A stretch of DNA of 64,000 bases from positions 62,001 to 126,000 of the forward strand of contig JAFDXY010000018.1 of NCBI GenBank assembly GCA_018267725.1. The letters run 5' to 3'. Origin of the DNA: Bacteroidota bacterium (GTDB lineage Bacteria; Bacteroidota; Bacteroidia; Chitinophagales; Chitinophagaceae). A program made the position numbers and the translations under genes. Position 1 is the stretch's first letter. The number at the start of each line of letters is the position of its first letter. Positions 1 through 8,625 of this stretch are shown here, one piece after another. The notes beneath the pieces were generated by a model, which searched no databases, was not told where the DNA came from, and saw nothing but the letters and a program-made list of their open reading frames with translations.

Positions 1-669
1 GCTGCAAAAGAAATAGAAGAAGCTGGCGGCAAGGCTTTGCCATTACAAGTTGATATTAGGTTTGAAGAACAAATTGAAAACGCTGTAAACAAAACTGTTG
101 AAGCTTTTGGTGGAATAGATGTTGTTATTAATAATGCATCTGCCATTCAATTAACCAACACCGAACAAACAGAAGCCAAACGTTTTGATTTAATGCATAA
201 TATTAATGTTCGCGGAACATTTTTAGTAACTAAGCATTGTATTCCGCATTTAAAAAAATCTACTAACGCACATATTCTTACTTTATCTCCACCAATAAAT
301 ATTACAGCTAAATGGTTGGCACAACATGTGGCTTATACTATGAGTAAATTTAATATGAGTATGATGGCTTTAGGTTGGGCAGAAGAGTTTAAAAAAGATA
401 AAATTGCAAGCAATGCATTGTGGCCCAGAACAACTATTGATACTGCAGCCGTAAGAAATATTTTAGGAGGTGAAGCATTAGCTAAAATGAGCCGTACTGT
501 TGATATACTTGCCGATGCAGCTTATTATATTTTAAATAAAGAAAATTTACAATACACCGGAAACACTTTTATTGATGAAGAAATATTAGCTAAAGAAGGA
601 ATTACAGATTTATTAAAATATTCTGTTGTATCCGGAGGAAAATTATTTACCGATTTATTTGTTGATTGA
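1..669 (+). CDS. SDR family oxidoreductase, 5' end outside window
   Basis: Frame 1 is open from the first base, so the N-terminal part, including the glycine-rich NAD(P) motif, lies upstream of the window. What is visible is a classical short-chain dehydrogenase: an NNAS motif (counterpart of NNAG) and the catalytic Y-x3-K as YTMSK. The run into a long C-terminal part with WPRTTI resembles the HSDL2-like/SDR family C group, whose substrates are poorly defined. It is probably a cytosolic NAD(P)-dependent oxidoreductase. The stop lies 2 bp from the stop of the convergent carboxypeptidase gene, and I see no terminator between them. Family is confident; substrate is not known. Confidence 0.85.
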   Translation, partial: AAKEIEEAGGKALPLQVDIRFEEQIENAVNKTVEAFGGIDVVINNASAIQLTNTEQTEAKRFDLMHNINVRGTFLVTKHCIPHLKKSTNAHILTLSPPINITAKWLAQHVAYTMSKFNMSMMALGWAEEFKKDKIASNALWPRTTIDTAAVRNILGGEALAKMSRTVDILADAAYYILNKENLQYTGNTFIDEEILAKEGITDLLKYSVVSGGKLFTDLFVD

Positions 670-671
670 GT

Positions 672-1982
672 TTAGTATTTATTAATAATTTCTGTAATAA
701 ATTTTTCAAACCCTTTTCTAATATTACTTGCCGATGTTTGATGCGAATTAACCAACAATGAAAAAATATATTGTTTACCCTTGTTGGTTATAATGTATCC
801 GCTTAAAGCTACAACACCACTTAATGTACCTGTTTTAGCATAAATTTTTCCTGCATAATTTTTATACAAACCTGCTAATGTGCCTTGGTTGCCTGTTTGT
901 AAAATAGAAGTTATTCTGTTCCAATTAAATTCTTGTTTCATTTTATTTAATACAAAAACAAAATCTTGCGGTGTTACTAAATCGTATCTGCTTAAGCCGC
1001 TTCCATCTACCCAGCGTGGCTTTTGGGGCATAGCTGCATAATCTGTTTTTAAAATAGTATCTATTATTTTTCTATCATTCATATAATCCAACCTTTCATT
1101 ACTTACCATTAATAAAGTTTGTTCTGCAAAAAAATTATCGCTTCTGTGCATCATAATTTTTAATAAAGAATCTGTTGGTTGAGAGTATAAATTTTTCCAA
1201 CCAATATTTTTTACTTCTGCATCAATGGCTGTAATATCATTATGCAAACTATCTTGTAATAATTTTATTCCTAAATCAAAAGAGGTAATAAAAGGAATTT
1301 CTGCACCATTAAACTTTGTGTTGCTTGCTTTTACTGTAAAGTTGTTTGCGTTTTCATCTCTTACAATTTTAAAATTATTTTGCCTTGTATCTGCCAACAT
1401 TAACAAAGAGTCTTGAAATATTTTGGGCATGGCAGTAATTGCATTACTTTTTTTAGAAAACCTAACAGTGTTGCCATATACAGGCATTGCACTTCTTTCG
1501 GGCATATAATCTGCATCGTAATCGTTCCAAGCCCAGCCAGAGCCGTATTTTGCAGTTTCCCAATCAGCAGGAATTACAGTTATATTATCATGATTTTTTT
1601 TAAAGAAATCATAAACAGGATGTTGTTTAAAATCAGGATGCAATAATGTTGGATCTCCTGTAAACTTTACGGTGTATTCGTTTTCATCGTTTATATATTT
1701 TAATCCAACCAAACTATCTCCTAAATATTTCATGGCCACATAGCAAGTAAGTAATTTGGTATTGCTTGCCGGAACAAAATATTTATTGCTTTGATAATTG
1801 TAAACGTATTGTTGTTTTTCTACATCAAACAATGCAATGCCAACATGTGCAGCAGAAAAATTACTATCACTTAAAATAGATTGTTGTGCTTGTTTTGAAA
1901 TTTGTTTTTGAACAGAACAAGAATAAAATAACAAACAGCCTGCAACAAGTTTTATAAAAGAATTAAAGTATTCTCGTTTCAT
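672..1982 (-). CDS. dacB: D-alanyl-D-alanine carboxypeptidase/endopeptidase (PBP4, peptidase S13)
   Basis: Penicillin-binding protein of the PBP4/S13 family, trimming peptidoglycan cross-links in the periplasm. All three active-site motifs are present: SNTK at residues 73-76 (Ser73 nucleophile, Lys76), SDN at 281-283 and KTG at 383-385. The family segments GDPTL (109-113) and WVDGSGLSR (324-332) are also visible. The N-terminus is a hydrophobic segment ending in YSC near residue 22, which suggests a lipoprotein. At 436 aa it is somewhat shorter than E. coli DacB (477 aa), as is usual in Bacteroidota. It is convergent with the SDR gene. Confident on family; whether it acts mainly as carboxypeptidase or endopeptidase cannot be told. 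Confidence 0.93.
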   Translation of the reverse strand: MKREYFNSFIKLVAGCLLFYSCSVQKQISKQAQQSILSDSNFSAAHVGIALFDVEKQQYVYNYQSNKYFVPASNTKLLTCYVAMKYLGDSLVGLKYINDENEYTVKFTGDPTLLHPDFKQHPVYDFFKKNHDNITVIPADWETAKYGSGWAWNDYDADYMPERSAMPVYGNTVRFSKKSNAITAMPKIFQDSLLMLADTRQNNFKIVRDENANNFTVKASNTKFNGAEIPFITSFDLGIKLLQDSLHNDITAIDAEVKNIGWKNLYSQPTDSLLKIMMHRSDNFFAEQTLLMVSNERLDYMNDRKIIDTILKTDYAAMPQKPRWVDGSGLSRYDLVTPQDFVFVLNKMKQEFNWNRITSILQTGNQGTLAGLYKNYAGKIYAKTGTLSGVVALSGYIITNKGKQYIFSLLVNSHQTSASNIRKGFEKFITEIINKY

Positions 1983-2149
1983 ATAAATTTTTTATTTCTG
2001 CTTTTAGCTTAATACAAAAATGAGGTAAAAAATTAATGCAGAAAGGTATTCTTTTTTATTGCAAACAAACTAAAAGAGCACCATTCACCTAAAAAACTAA
2101 AGTTATAATCATCAAACCATTAATTTCATTATCCTTAAAATTAACTGAG

Positions 2150-4201
2150 ATGAAAATACAACATCACTTACTTATTGCTTCTGTTTTATTAAGCAGTATA
2201 ACTTATGCTGCAGATGGTGGAAAAAATAAAAAAACACCGCCGCCTGAAAAGAAAAAATACATTGATAAAGCCAATATGGATTTATCTGCAAAACCAGGCG
2301 ATAATTTTTATCAATATGCTAATGGCACTTGGGTAAAAAATAATCCTGTTCCTGCATCAAGAACACGTTGGGGCAGTTTTGATGAATTGCGTCAAGAAAG
2401 TTCAAAACGCTTACAAAATTTATTAGAAGGTGCAACCAAAACAACAAACCCCGATAGAAAAACAAAAATTATTGGTGATTTATATAAAAGCGGAATGGAT
2501 AGTTTAGCTATTGAAGCTAAAGGATATCAGCCCATTAAAAATGATATAGAAAAAATATATAATATTTCAAGCGTTGCCGATATTGTTCATGAAGTAATAT
2601 ATATGCGTGTAAACGGATTGGGTAGTGCTTTATTTGGAATGAATGTTGGACCAGATAGAAAAAATGTTATGGTTTATATTCCTTCCATTAGCCAAGGCGG
2701 AACAAGTTTGCCCGATAGAGATTATTATTTGAAAGATGATGCCCGCAGTAAAAAAATTCGTGATGCATATAAATTGTATGTACAAAAAATGTTTTCTTTA
2801 ATTGGCCAAGATGCTACTACTGCAGCCGCAAGTGCAACCTCTGTTTTAAAAATTGAAACTGCTTTGGCAAATGCACAAATGAGCCGTATAGAAATGCGAG
2901 ACCCCAATAAAACTTATCACAAATTTGCCGTAAATGATTTAAGTGCAACTACAGCAAACCTAAACTGGGCTTCTATTTTAAGCGAAGCAAAAATAAAAGG
3001 TGTCGATAGTGTGTTGGCAAGTAACCCTGAATTTTTGAAGAAAGTAAACGCAATGTTGAATGAAGTTCCTTTAAACGATTGGAAAAATTATTTGTGTTGG
3101 CATTTAATTAGAAGTGCTGCTCCTTATTTAAGTCATGATTTTGTTGATGCAGATTTTGAATTTAATAGAGTACAAACCGGACAAAAAGTTCCAACTCCGC
3201 GTTGGGAAAAAATGAGTAGTTTAATTGATAGAATGTTGGGCGATTTAATAGGGCAACTTTATGTAGAAAAATATTTTAAGCCCGAAGCAAAAGCTTACAT
3301 GGTAGATTTAGTAAACAACATGCAAACAACATTTGCCGATAGAATTAAACGTTTAGATTGGATGAGTGAAGCCACCAAACAAAAAGCATTAGAAAAATTA
3401 AACGCTATTGTTAAAAAAATTGCATATCCTGATAAATGGAGAACTTATGATGGCATAGAAATTTCTGATGGAGATTTTTATAAAAATGTTCGTAGTTGCA
3501 GTGTTTGGTTTTATAATTTTAATGTAAACAAAATGGGCAAACCTGTTGATAGAACTGAAATGGGAATGACACCTCCAACCATTAATGCCTCTTATAATCC
3601 ATCTACAAACGATATTACCTTTCCTGCAGGAATTTTACAATTCCCTTTCTTTGATTTTGGTGCAGATGATGCAGTAAATTATGGTGGCATTGCTGCTGTT
3701 ATTGGTCATGAAATGACACACGGTTTTGATGACCAAGGAAGACAATTTGATGCAGTAGGTAATTTAAAAGATTGGTGGCAAAAAGAAGATGCCGATAAAT
3801 TTAAAGCTAAAGCAGATGAAGTAGTAAAACAATATGATGCTTTAACTGTACAAGATTCTATTCATGTGCAAGGAAGATTAACATTGGGAGAAAACCTTGC
3901 AGACTTAGGTGGATTAAGCATTGCCTATGAAGCCTTTACTAAAACCAAACAATTTAAAGAAGGTAAAAAAATAGATGGTTTTACACCACAACAGCGTTTC
4001 TTTTTAAGTTGGGCACAAGTTTGGAGAAACAATACTTTAGCTGATACTGAAGCACAATTAATTAAAACAGATCCCCACTCTCCCGGTATTCACAGAACTA
4101 ATGCACCTATTACCAATATTGATGCATGGTATGAAGCATTTAATATTAAAACTGGAGATAAAATGTATAAAGCACCTGAACAAAGAACACATATTTGGTA
4201 A
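2150..4201 (+). CDS. M13 family zinc metallopeptidase (neprilysin/PepO-like)
   Basis: Secreted or periplasmic zinc endopeptidase of the M13 (neprilysin, PepO) family. The N-terminus is a Sec signal peptide with probable cleavage after TYA near residue 21. Zinc site: HEMTH at residues 520-524 (His520, His524 ligands, Glu521 catalytic) and third ligand Glu581 in ENLAD (581-585). The substrate-binding motif NASYN and the C-terminal HSPGIHR segment are conserved, and the protein ends in W as family members often do. At 683 aa it has full family length. The gene is monocistronic, closed by a hairpin shared with the next, convergent gene. Natural substrate (peptides under about 40 residues is the family rule) cannot be read from sequence. 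Confidence 0.95.
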   Translation: MKIQHHLLIASVLLSSITYAADGGKNKKTPPPEKKKYIDKANMDLSAKPGDNFYQYANGTWVKNNPVPASRTRWGSFDELRQESSKRLQNLLEGATKTTNPDRKTKIIGDLYKSGMDSLAIEAKGYQPIKNDIEKIYNISSVADIVHEVIYMRVNGLGSALFGMNVGPDRKNVMVYIPSISQGGTSLPDRDYYLKDDARSKKIRDAYKLYVQKMFSLIGQDATTAAASATSVLKIETALANAQMSRIEMRDPNKTYHKFAVNDLSATTANLNWASILSEAKIKGVDSVLASNPEFLKKVNAMLNEVPLNDWKNYLCWHLIRSAAPYLSHDFVDADFEFNRVQTGQKVPTPRWEKMSSLIDRMLGDLIGQLYVEKYFKPEAKAYMVDLVNNMQTTFADRIKRLDWMSEATKQKALEKLNAIVKKIAYPDKWRTYDGIEISDGDFYKNVRSCSVWFYNFNVNKMGKPVDRTEMGMTPPTINASYNPSTNDITFPAGILQFPFFDFGADDAVNYGGIAAVIGHEMTHGFDDQGRQFDAVGNLKDWWQKEDADKFKAKADEVVKQYDALTVQDSIHVQGRLTLGENLADLGGLSIAYEAFTKTKQFKEGKKIDGFTPQQRFFLSWAQVWRNNTLADTEAQLIKTDPHSPGIHRTNAPITNIDAWYEAFNIKTGDKMYKAPEQRTHIW

Positions 4202-4227
4202 TAAATAATAATTAATCTATACAATAA

Positions 4228-4262
4228 CCCCCGAATAATTTACTCGGGGTTTATTATTTTAA
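4228..4262. terminator. Bidirectional rho-independent terminator
   Basis: CCCCGA (4229-4234) pairs with TCGGGG (4244-4249) around a 9-nt AT-rich loop, flanked by A/T-rich arms on both sides. It lies between two converging stop codons and partly overlaps the stop region of the minus-strand gene, so it can serve both genes. Confidence 0.75.
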
Positions 4263-5392
4263 TTTCTTTCTGCATAACGCATCCAACGTTCGGGTATTTC
4301 ATTACGAGAAGATAAGTAATAATCTCCTTTACTGCAAGCAAGCATTTTACCATCGTGTGTTTGCATCCACCACCTTCCTGTTTTTTTACTTTGTAAAAAA
4401 ACAGTATCAAAATCTGCAAGAGCTAATGTTACTTCATTAAAATTATCGCGTTGTTCTATACTACTTTCTTTTTTTCCTTTATGAATACCATCCATTAAAT
4501 ACCAAAGCATGTGTGCAATTTGTGTAGCGGTTAAATTATTTTCATCTTGCTCATGCAAAAAATTATAAATACCTACACTACAAGGGTTGGTACTCATGCC
4601 AGCATATTGCATTAAAGTGCAAGCTTCTTCTCCATTAAAACCATTTGGTGTTAAATAATTTGCAGGTGCATGTGCATGTTGAATAGAACATATATCAAAA
4701 GAAAATAATGATGCGTTACGAATAGCAGGCTCTATTTCTTCAATGGCTTCTTTTACTTTTCCTACACGCCAACAATCAAAACGCAACTTATCAATGGTTT
4801 CTAACATTTGCGGATGCACATAATAACTTTGAAAACCAATATGGTTGTAGTGTTTTATAAAATTTGGTTCGCCGGTAAGCATTTCCATTAAAAATTTATC
4901 GGCAGGCAATGCACTGTCCATATCTAAATCAATTTTTGCATCTACACAAACTGCTTCAATAATTTGTTGTTGTTGCACATAAGCATTGTATTGTGCCAAC
5001 GTAACATCATGCGAGCCACCAACAATTACAACACGTTTGCCTGCTTCAATTAATTCTGTAACAACTGTTTTAACTGCTGCGTAACTATCTTGCAAACTTG
5101 CTCCTTGTTTTATATTACCAATATCTGCAACCGTAACATCTTTATGCCAATGATATAAATTGTAAAAAGTTTTTCTTACGGCATCGGCACTTCCTGTTTT
5201 GGCATTAAAATTTCCTGAGCCTCTGTATTCTTCACAACCCATAATAATTAAATCTGCATTGGTAATATCGGGGAAAACAGTTTCATATACTTCTACATGT
5301 TTTCCTAATTGTGTATCTCTGTAACCTTCGTCGTTAGAAATAACAGAAAGATTAATGGGATTTAAAAAATCTATAATTGTATGCAAACTCAT
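4259..5392 (-). CDS. Arginase-superfamily (ureohydrolase) protein, formimidoylglutamase-like
   Basis: The fold-defining segments of the arginase/agmatinase/formimidoylglutamase superfamily are present: GGSHD (canonical GGDHS), DAKID (canonical DAHxD) and SFDICSIQHAHAP (canonical SFDxDxxDP). Relative to the canonical binuclear manganese site, the second His of DAHxD is Lys and the second Asp of SFDxD is Cys, so part of the metal site is missing. Related Bacteroidota proteins are often annotated as formimidoylglutamase; from memory, similar losses occur in that clade. There are no histidine-degradation genes nearby. A -7-like element lies 17-24 bp upstream. Superfamily is confident; enzymatic activity is uncertain and it may not be a normal Mn-dependent ureohydrolase. 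Confidence 0.8.
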   Translation of the reverse strand: MSLHTIIDFLNPINLSVISNDEGYRDTQLGKHVEVYETVFPDITNADLIIMGCEEYRGSGNFNAKTGSADAVRKTFYNLYHWHKDVTVADIGNIKQGASLQDSYAAVKTVVTELIEAGKRVVIVGGSHDVTLAQYNAYVQQQQIIEAVCVDAKIDLDMDSALPADKFLMEMLTGEPNFIKHYNHIGFQSYYVHPQMLETIDKLRFDCWRVGKVKEAIEEIEPAIRNASLFSFDICSIQHAHAPANYLTPNGFNGEEACTLMQYAGMSTNPCSVGIYNFLHEQDENNLTATQIAHMLWYLMDGIHKGKKESSIEQRDNFNEVTLALADFDTVFLQSKKTGRWWMQTHDGKMLACSKGDYYLSSRNEIPERWMRYAERN

Positions 5393-5408
5393 GTACAGTT
5401 GTTTATAA

Positions 5409-5416
5409 CAAACTTA
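5409..5416 (-). promoter_or_regulatory. Putative Bacteroidota -7 element for the ureohydrolase gene
   Basis: Reads TAAGTTTG on the minus strand, an exact match to TAnnTTTG, 17-24 bp before the start codon at 5392. No convincing TTTG element at the expected distance was found, so this rests on the -7 box alone. Confidence 0.4.
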
Positions 5417-5488
5417 AATTATTTGCAATGGAAATAAATGCTGTATGTGATTTTGTTAATAAAAGAAATTGTGTTGAAGAATTATTGA

Positions 5489-6190
5489 CTATTTGGTGAA
5501 TTTATAACCTGCACCACGCACCGAATGAAAGTGTTGCGGGTTGCGACTATCAACCTCAAAATATTTTCTGAAAGAGAGAATAAAATTATCTATGGTTCTT
5601 GTTGTTGGATAAACATTGTAACCCCAAACAACTTGTAAAATTTTTTCGCGTGTTACAACTTCTCCTTCGTTTTCTATTAACAGCTTTAACAGCATGGTTT
5701 CTTTTTTGCTTAGTGCAATTTCTTTTCCGTTAATGGTTGCTATTTGTGCTTTAAAATCTATTGTATAATTATTGAAGGAATAAATATTTGCAACGGTTTG
5801 TTTTTCTTGCAGCTTTCTATTTTTATCAATCATTTTTTCAACACGCAACAATAATTCTTCCAAATTAAAAGGCTTGGTTAAATAATCGTCTGCACCTTTT
5901 TTTAAACCTAAAATTTTATCTGCTCCGCTATTTTTTGCACTTAAAATTAAAATAGGAACATCGTTATTAGAAACTCTAATGGTTTCTGTAACGCTTATGC
6001 CGTCTATTTCCGGCAGCATTACATCCATAATAATTAAATCAAAATATTCTTCTTGTACGGCTTTTAATGCAGCACTTCCTGTAAAAGCAGAAGTAACATC
6101 GTACCCTTCTAACTTTAAATTTAATTTTAATGTTTCATGAAGGTTTTCTTCATCTTCAACCAATAATATATTGTATTTTTTTTCTTGCAT
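5489..6190 (-). CDS. OmpR-family response regulator
   Basis: Two-component response regulator: receiver domain at about residues 6-120 followed by a winged-helix DNA-binding domain at about 135-233. The acidic pocket (E12/D13), phosphoacceptor Asp56 in MDVMLP and Lys106 in LTKPF are present. The C-terminus carries the recognition-helix region TTRTIDNFILSFRKYF and the terminal wing RGAGYKF. The cognate kinase lies 6 bp upstream in the same operon, together with gldH and yicC. This 233-aa length is typical. Target genes are unknown; the operon's link with a gliding motility lipoprotein hints at envelope or motility control, but that is inference. Confidence 0.93.
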   Translation of the reverse strand: MQEKKYNILLVEDEENLHETLKLNLKLEGYDVTSAFTGSAALKAVQEEYFDLIIMDVMLPEIDGISVTETIRVSNNDVPILILSAKNSGADKILGLKKGADDYLTKPFNLEELLLRVEKMIDKNRKLQEKQTVANIYSFNNYTIDFKAQIATINGKEIALSKKETMLLKLLIENEGEVVTREKILQVVWGYNVYPTTRTIDNFILSFRKYFEVDSRNPQHFHSVRGAGYKFTK

Positions 6191-6196
6191 TATGTA

Positions 6197-7165
6197 TTAA
6201 AATATTACTGTAAAAATACTTCCGCATGGTTTATTATCGGTAAGTGAAATACTGCCTTTATGCATTTTTACAATTTTATGGCAAAGATATAAACCCAAGC
6301 CTGTGCCTTTTGTATTACGTGTGTTTTCGTTACCGGAGCGATAAAATTTTTCAAACACTTTTTTCTTTTCATCGTGTTTTATTCCAATGCCTTCATCTGC
6401 AACGCTTAATAATATTTTATTATTTTTTTGCTGAAGTGAAATAGTTACAGTTGTGTTTTTAAGAGAATATTTAATAGCGTTTTCAATTAAATTGTTTAAT
6501 AACATTTGTAATAAAAGCTCTTCTCCGTTAATACAAACATCTTCGCAAATGCTTGATGTAAAAGGCTTTTGCGGAAACCGAACTGAAAAATTATGAATAG
6601 TTTTTTGTAATAAATTACTTAACGCCACTTCTTGAAAATGGTAATGGTATTTACCTTCATCTAACTTGGCAGAAAATAATATGTTGTTGCATAAATTATT
6701 TAATCTGTTTGCTTCTTGCAAAGTATTGGTTAATAATTTTTGTTTTGTTTCATTATCTAACTTATGTTTTTGTAAAGTTTCTAAATTTAGTTGTGTTATG
6801 GCAATTGGTGTTTTTAGTTCGTGTGTTACTGCCATCATAAAATTTTGTTGTTGCTTAGATGCTTTTAATTGTTTTCTTACAATTCTGTAAACAAAGCCGG
6901 CAACTAAAAGTATAAGCAATAAAAACGTAATGCCCTCGCTAATATATTGTATTGTTTTTCGGTGTTGCTCTTTTTGAATTTTTGCAACGCTATCTAAAAA
7001 ATTTGGAGCATCTTTTTTAAGTTCTAATAATTTGTAATAAGCCATTGCATTGTTTTGGTTATTTAGTTCTATAAACCACCACAACAAAGCAGCTATCATA
7101 TATAATAATAAAAACCAATATGCTATAGAAACAATTGCTAACTGATGTTTTTTAAAAAATTTCAT
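6197..7165 (-). CDS. Sensor histidine kinase
   Basis: Membrane histidine kinase with two transmembrane segments (about residues 9-33 and 77-97) enclosing a short sensor loop of about 45 residues, and no recognisable HAMP domain. The H box VTHELKTP has phosphoacceptor His115; N box NLIENAIKYS (Asn229), G1 box DEGIG (257-261) and G2 box GTGLGL (287-292) follow. Its start codon overlaps the gldH stop as TAATG, so translation is probably coupled to gldH; the response regulator follows 6 bp after its stop. The tiny extracytoplasmic loop suggests it senses a membrane or protein partner rather than a bound small ligand (inference). Confidence 0.93.
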   Translation of the reverse strand: MKFFKKHQLAIVSIAYWFLLLYMIAALLWWFIELNNQNNAMAYYKLLELKKDAPNFLDSVAKIQKEQHRKTIQYISEGITFLLLILLVAGFVYRIVRKQLKASKQQQNFMMAVTHELKTPIAITQLNLETLQKHKLDNETKQKLLTNTLQEANRLNNLCNNILFSAKLDEGKYHYHFQEVALSNLLQKTIHNFSVRFPQKPFTSSICEDVCINGEELLLQMLLNNLIENAIKYSLKNTTVTISLQQKNNKILLSVADEGIGIKHDEKKKVFEKFYRSGNENTRNTKGTGLGLYLCHKIVKMHKGSISLTDNKPCGSIFTVIF

Positions 7166-7620
7166 TACTGTTGTTTTTCAACACGAATGCCAGCGTTTAA
7201 TACATGTTGCAACGGATCTTCACGCATAGCTTGTTGCAAAGTAAAAGTGTAATTTCCTTTTTTTAATTTGGTTGGTGTTGCATTAAAATTTAATCTGTGT
7301 TCAACTATATCATCCATTTCAGAACCTAACCAATGTTTATTATCTGCTAATTGAAATTCTCTTTTTATAGTGTATGATGAATCGGAATCTTTTACATGAA
7401 TATTTAACCAAATATTCTTAAACCCATAAGCATCTTGATGCCTTAATATAATGTATAAATTATACAATGCAGCAGTATCTTCAATAGTAAAATTAAAAGA
7501 GGTTGTGTCTGTAGATTTCCAAGTGTGTTGCGGAAAGAAAACAGTTTTTTCGTACACACCCATTGTGTTACAAGAAATAATAACAAGAGAAAATATTGCC
7601 GTTATAAAAAATAATTTCAT
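7165..7620 (-). CDS. gldH: Gliding motility lipoprotein GldH
   Basis: A 151-aa lipoprotein: signal peptide with lipobox IISC (Cys17), followed by a beta-rich domain. The segment LYNLYIILRHQDAYGFKNIW, with a later LGSEMDDIVEHR, matches the GldH family as I know it. GldH was defined as needed for gliding in Flavobacterium johnsoniae, but it also occurs in non-gliding Bacteroidota, so motility cannot be assumed. Here it sits 18 bp after yicC and its stop overlaps the start of a histidine kinase (TAATG), an arrangement that ties it to a two-component system. No other gld gene is in the window. Confidence 0.85.
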   Translation of the reverse strand: MKLFFITAIFSLVIISCNTMGVYEKTVFFPQHTWKSTDTTSFNFTIEDTAALYNLYIILRHQDAYGFKNIWLNIHVKDSDSSYTIKREFQLADNKHWLGSEMDDIVEHRLNFNATPTKLKKGNYTFTLQQAMREDPLQHVLNAGIRVEKQQ

Positions 7621-7638
7621 AGTTTTTTTTCGAATAAA

Positions 7639-8514
7639 TTATAAAACATTTAAAACTTGTTCTTTAGCTTTTTCTAATTCATCTTTCATTAATACTACAC
7701 ATTTTTGAATTTCGGCATCATAAGCTTTAGAGCCTGTGGTGTTAATTTCTCTGCCAAATTCTTGTAAAATAAAAGATAGTTTTTTGCCTTTGCTTTTTTC
7801 TTTTCCGTCTAAAATTGATTTAAAATAATTACAATGATTTTTTAACCGAACTTGCTCTTCACTTATATCAATTTTTTCTATGTAATAAATTAATTCTTGT
7901 TCTAAACGGTTAGCATCGTATTTATCTGTTCCAACATTTTCTTCTAAAACTTTTTTTAATCCGTCTTTTATTTTTTGCCTTCTTTTGGGTTCTAATATTA
8001 TTATGGCTTCTTGCTGTGTGTTAATATTATTAAGCCTTTCCAATAAATCTGTTTCTAAAGTTTTGCCTTCTTCTGCACGGTGTTTGTTTAATAAATTAAT
8101 TGCTTCTTTTAATATTTTTTCAAGTTCTATCCAATCGTTTTCGTTTAATATTTCGGTTGAGTTTACTACTACTTCTGGTAGGCGTAAAACTGCTGCCAAC
8201 AAATCATTTACTGGGGCATTAATTTCTTTGGCAACATCTGTAACAGATTGGTAATAAGCTTTTAATAAATCTGTATTAATAGTAACAGGTTTTGCCGAGC
8301 CACTTTGTTTAATGTTAATAAAACACTCTACACTGCCGCGTTCTAAACCTTCATTTAAAATATTTCTAATATCAAATTCGTATGGTTTTAATAAAGCTGG
8401 TATTAATAACCGTAAATCAAATTGTTTTCCGTTTAAAGAACGTACTTCTATTAAAAAGGTTTTCTCTCCAATTGTTTTTTCTACTCTTCCATAGCCCGTC
8501 ATTGAATATAACAT
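7639..8514 (-). CDS. yicC: YicC/YloC family endoribonuclease
   Basis: Full-length (291 aa) YicC-like protein beginning MLYSMTGYGR, the family hallmark, with EVRSLNGK(Q) soon after and the conserved C-terminal block KLSFILQEFGREINTTGSKA. E. coli YicC has been described as an endoribonuclease involved in small-RNA turnover; in Bacteroidota the role is less studied. First gene of a minus-strand run with gldH, the kinase and the regulator (gap to gldH 18 bp). The region upstream, toward the starch operon, has that operon's terminator and a TACATTGC element close to the -7 pattern. Confidence 0.92.
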   Translation of the reverse strand: MLYSMTGYGRVEKTIGEKTFLIEVRSLNGKQFDLRLLIPALLKPYEFDIRNILNEGLERGSVECFINIKQSGSAKPVTINTDLLKAYYQSVTDVAKEINAPVNDLLAAVLRLPEVVVNSTEILNENDWIELEKILKEAINLLNKHRAEEGKTLETDLLERLNNINTQQEAIIILEPKRRQKIKDGLKKVLEENVGTDKYDANRLEQELIYYIEKIDISEEQVRLKNHCNYFKSILDGKEKSKGKKLSFILQEFGREINTTGSKAYDAEIQKCVVLMKDELEKAKEQVLNVL

Positions 8515-8561
8515 ATAGATTATTTATTGTTGCAATGTAATGAATGTTTGTTTGAGAATGC

Positions 8562-8594
8562 ACATAAAAAGAAGGGCAGCACTAATGCTGCCCT
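8562..8594 (-). terminator. Rho-independent terminator of the starch operon
   Basis: Perfect 9-bp stem: AGGGCAGCA (8573-8581) and TGCTGCCCT (8586-8594) with a CTAA loop. In the minus-strand sense it is followed by a T-rich run, and it starts about 30 bp after the stop of the last Sus gene. It also insulates yicC from the operon. Confidence 0.88.
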
Positions 8595-8625
8595 ATAAAA
8601 AACACATACTAAAAACTACAACTTA

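Noticed and set aside
1225-1646. Plus-strand reading frames of 63 and 77 codons inside dacB
   Set aside because: They are antisense shadows of a gene with complete catalytic motifs and show no family features.
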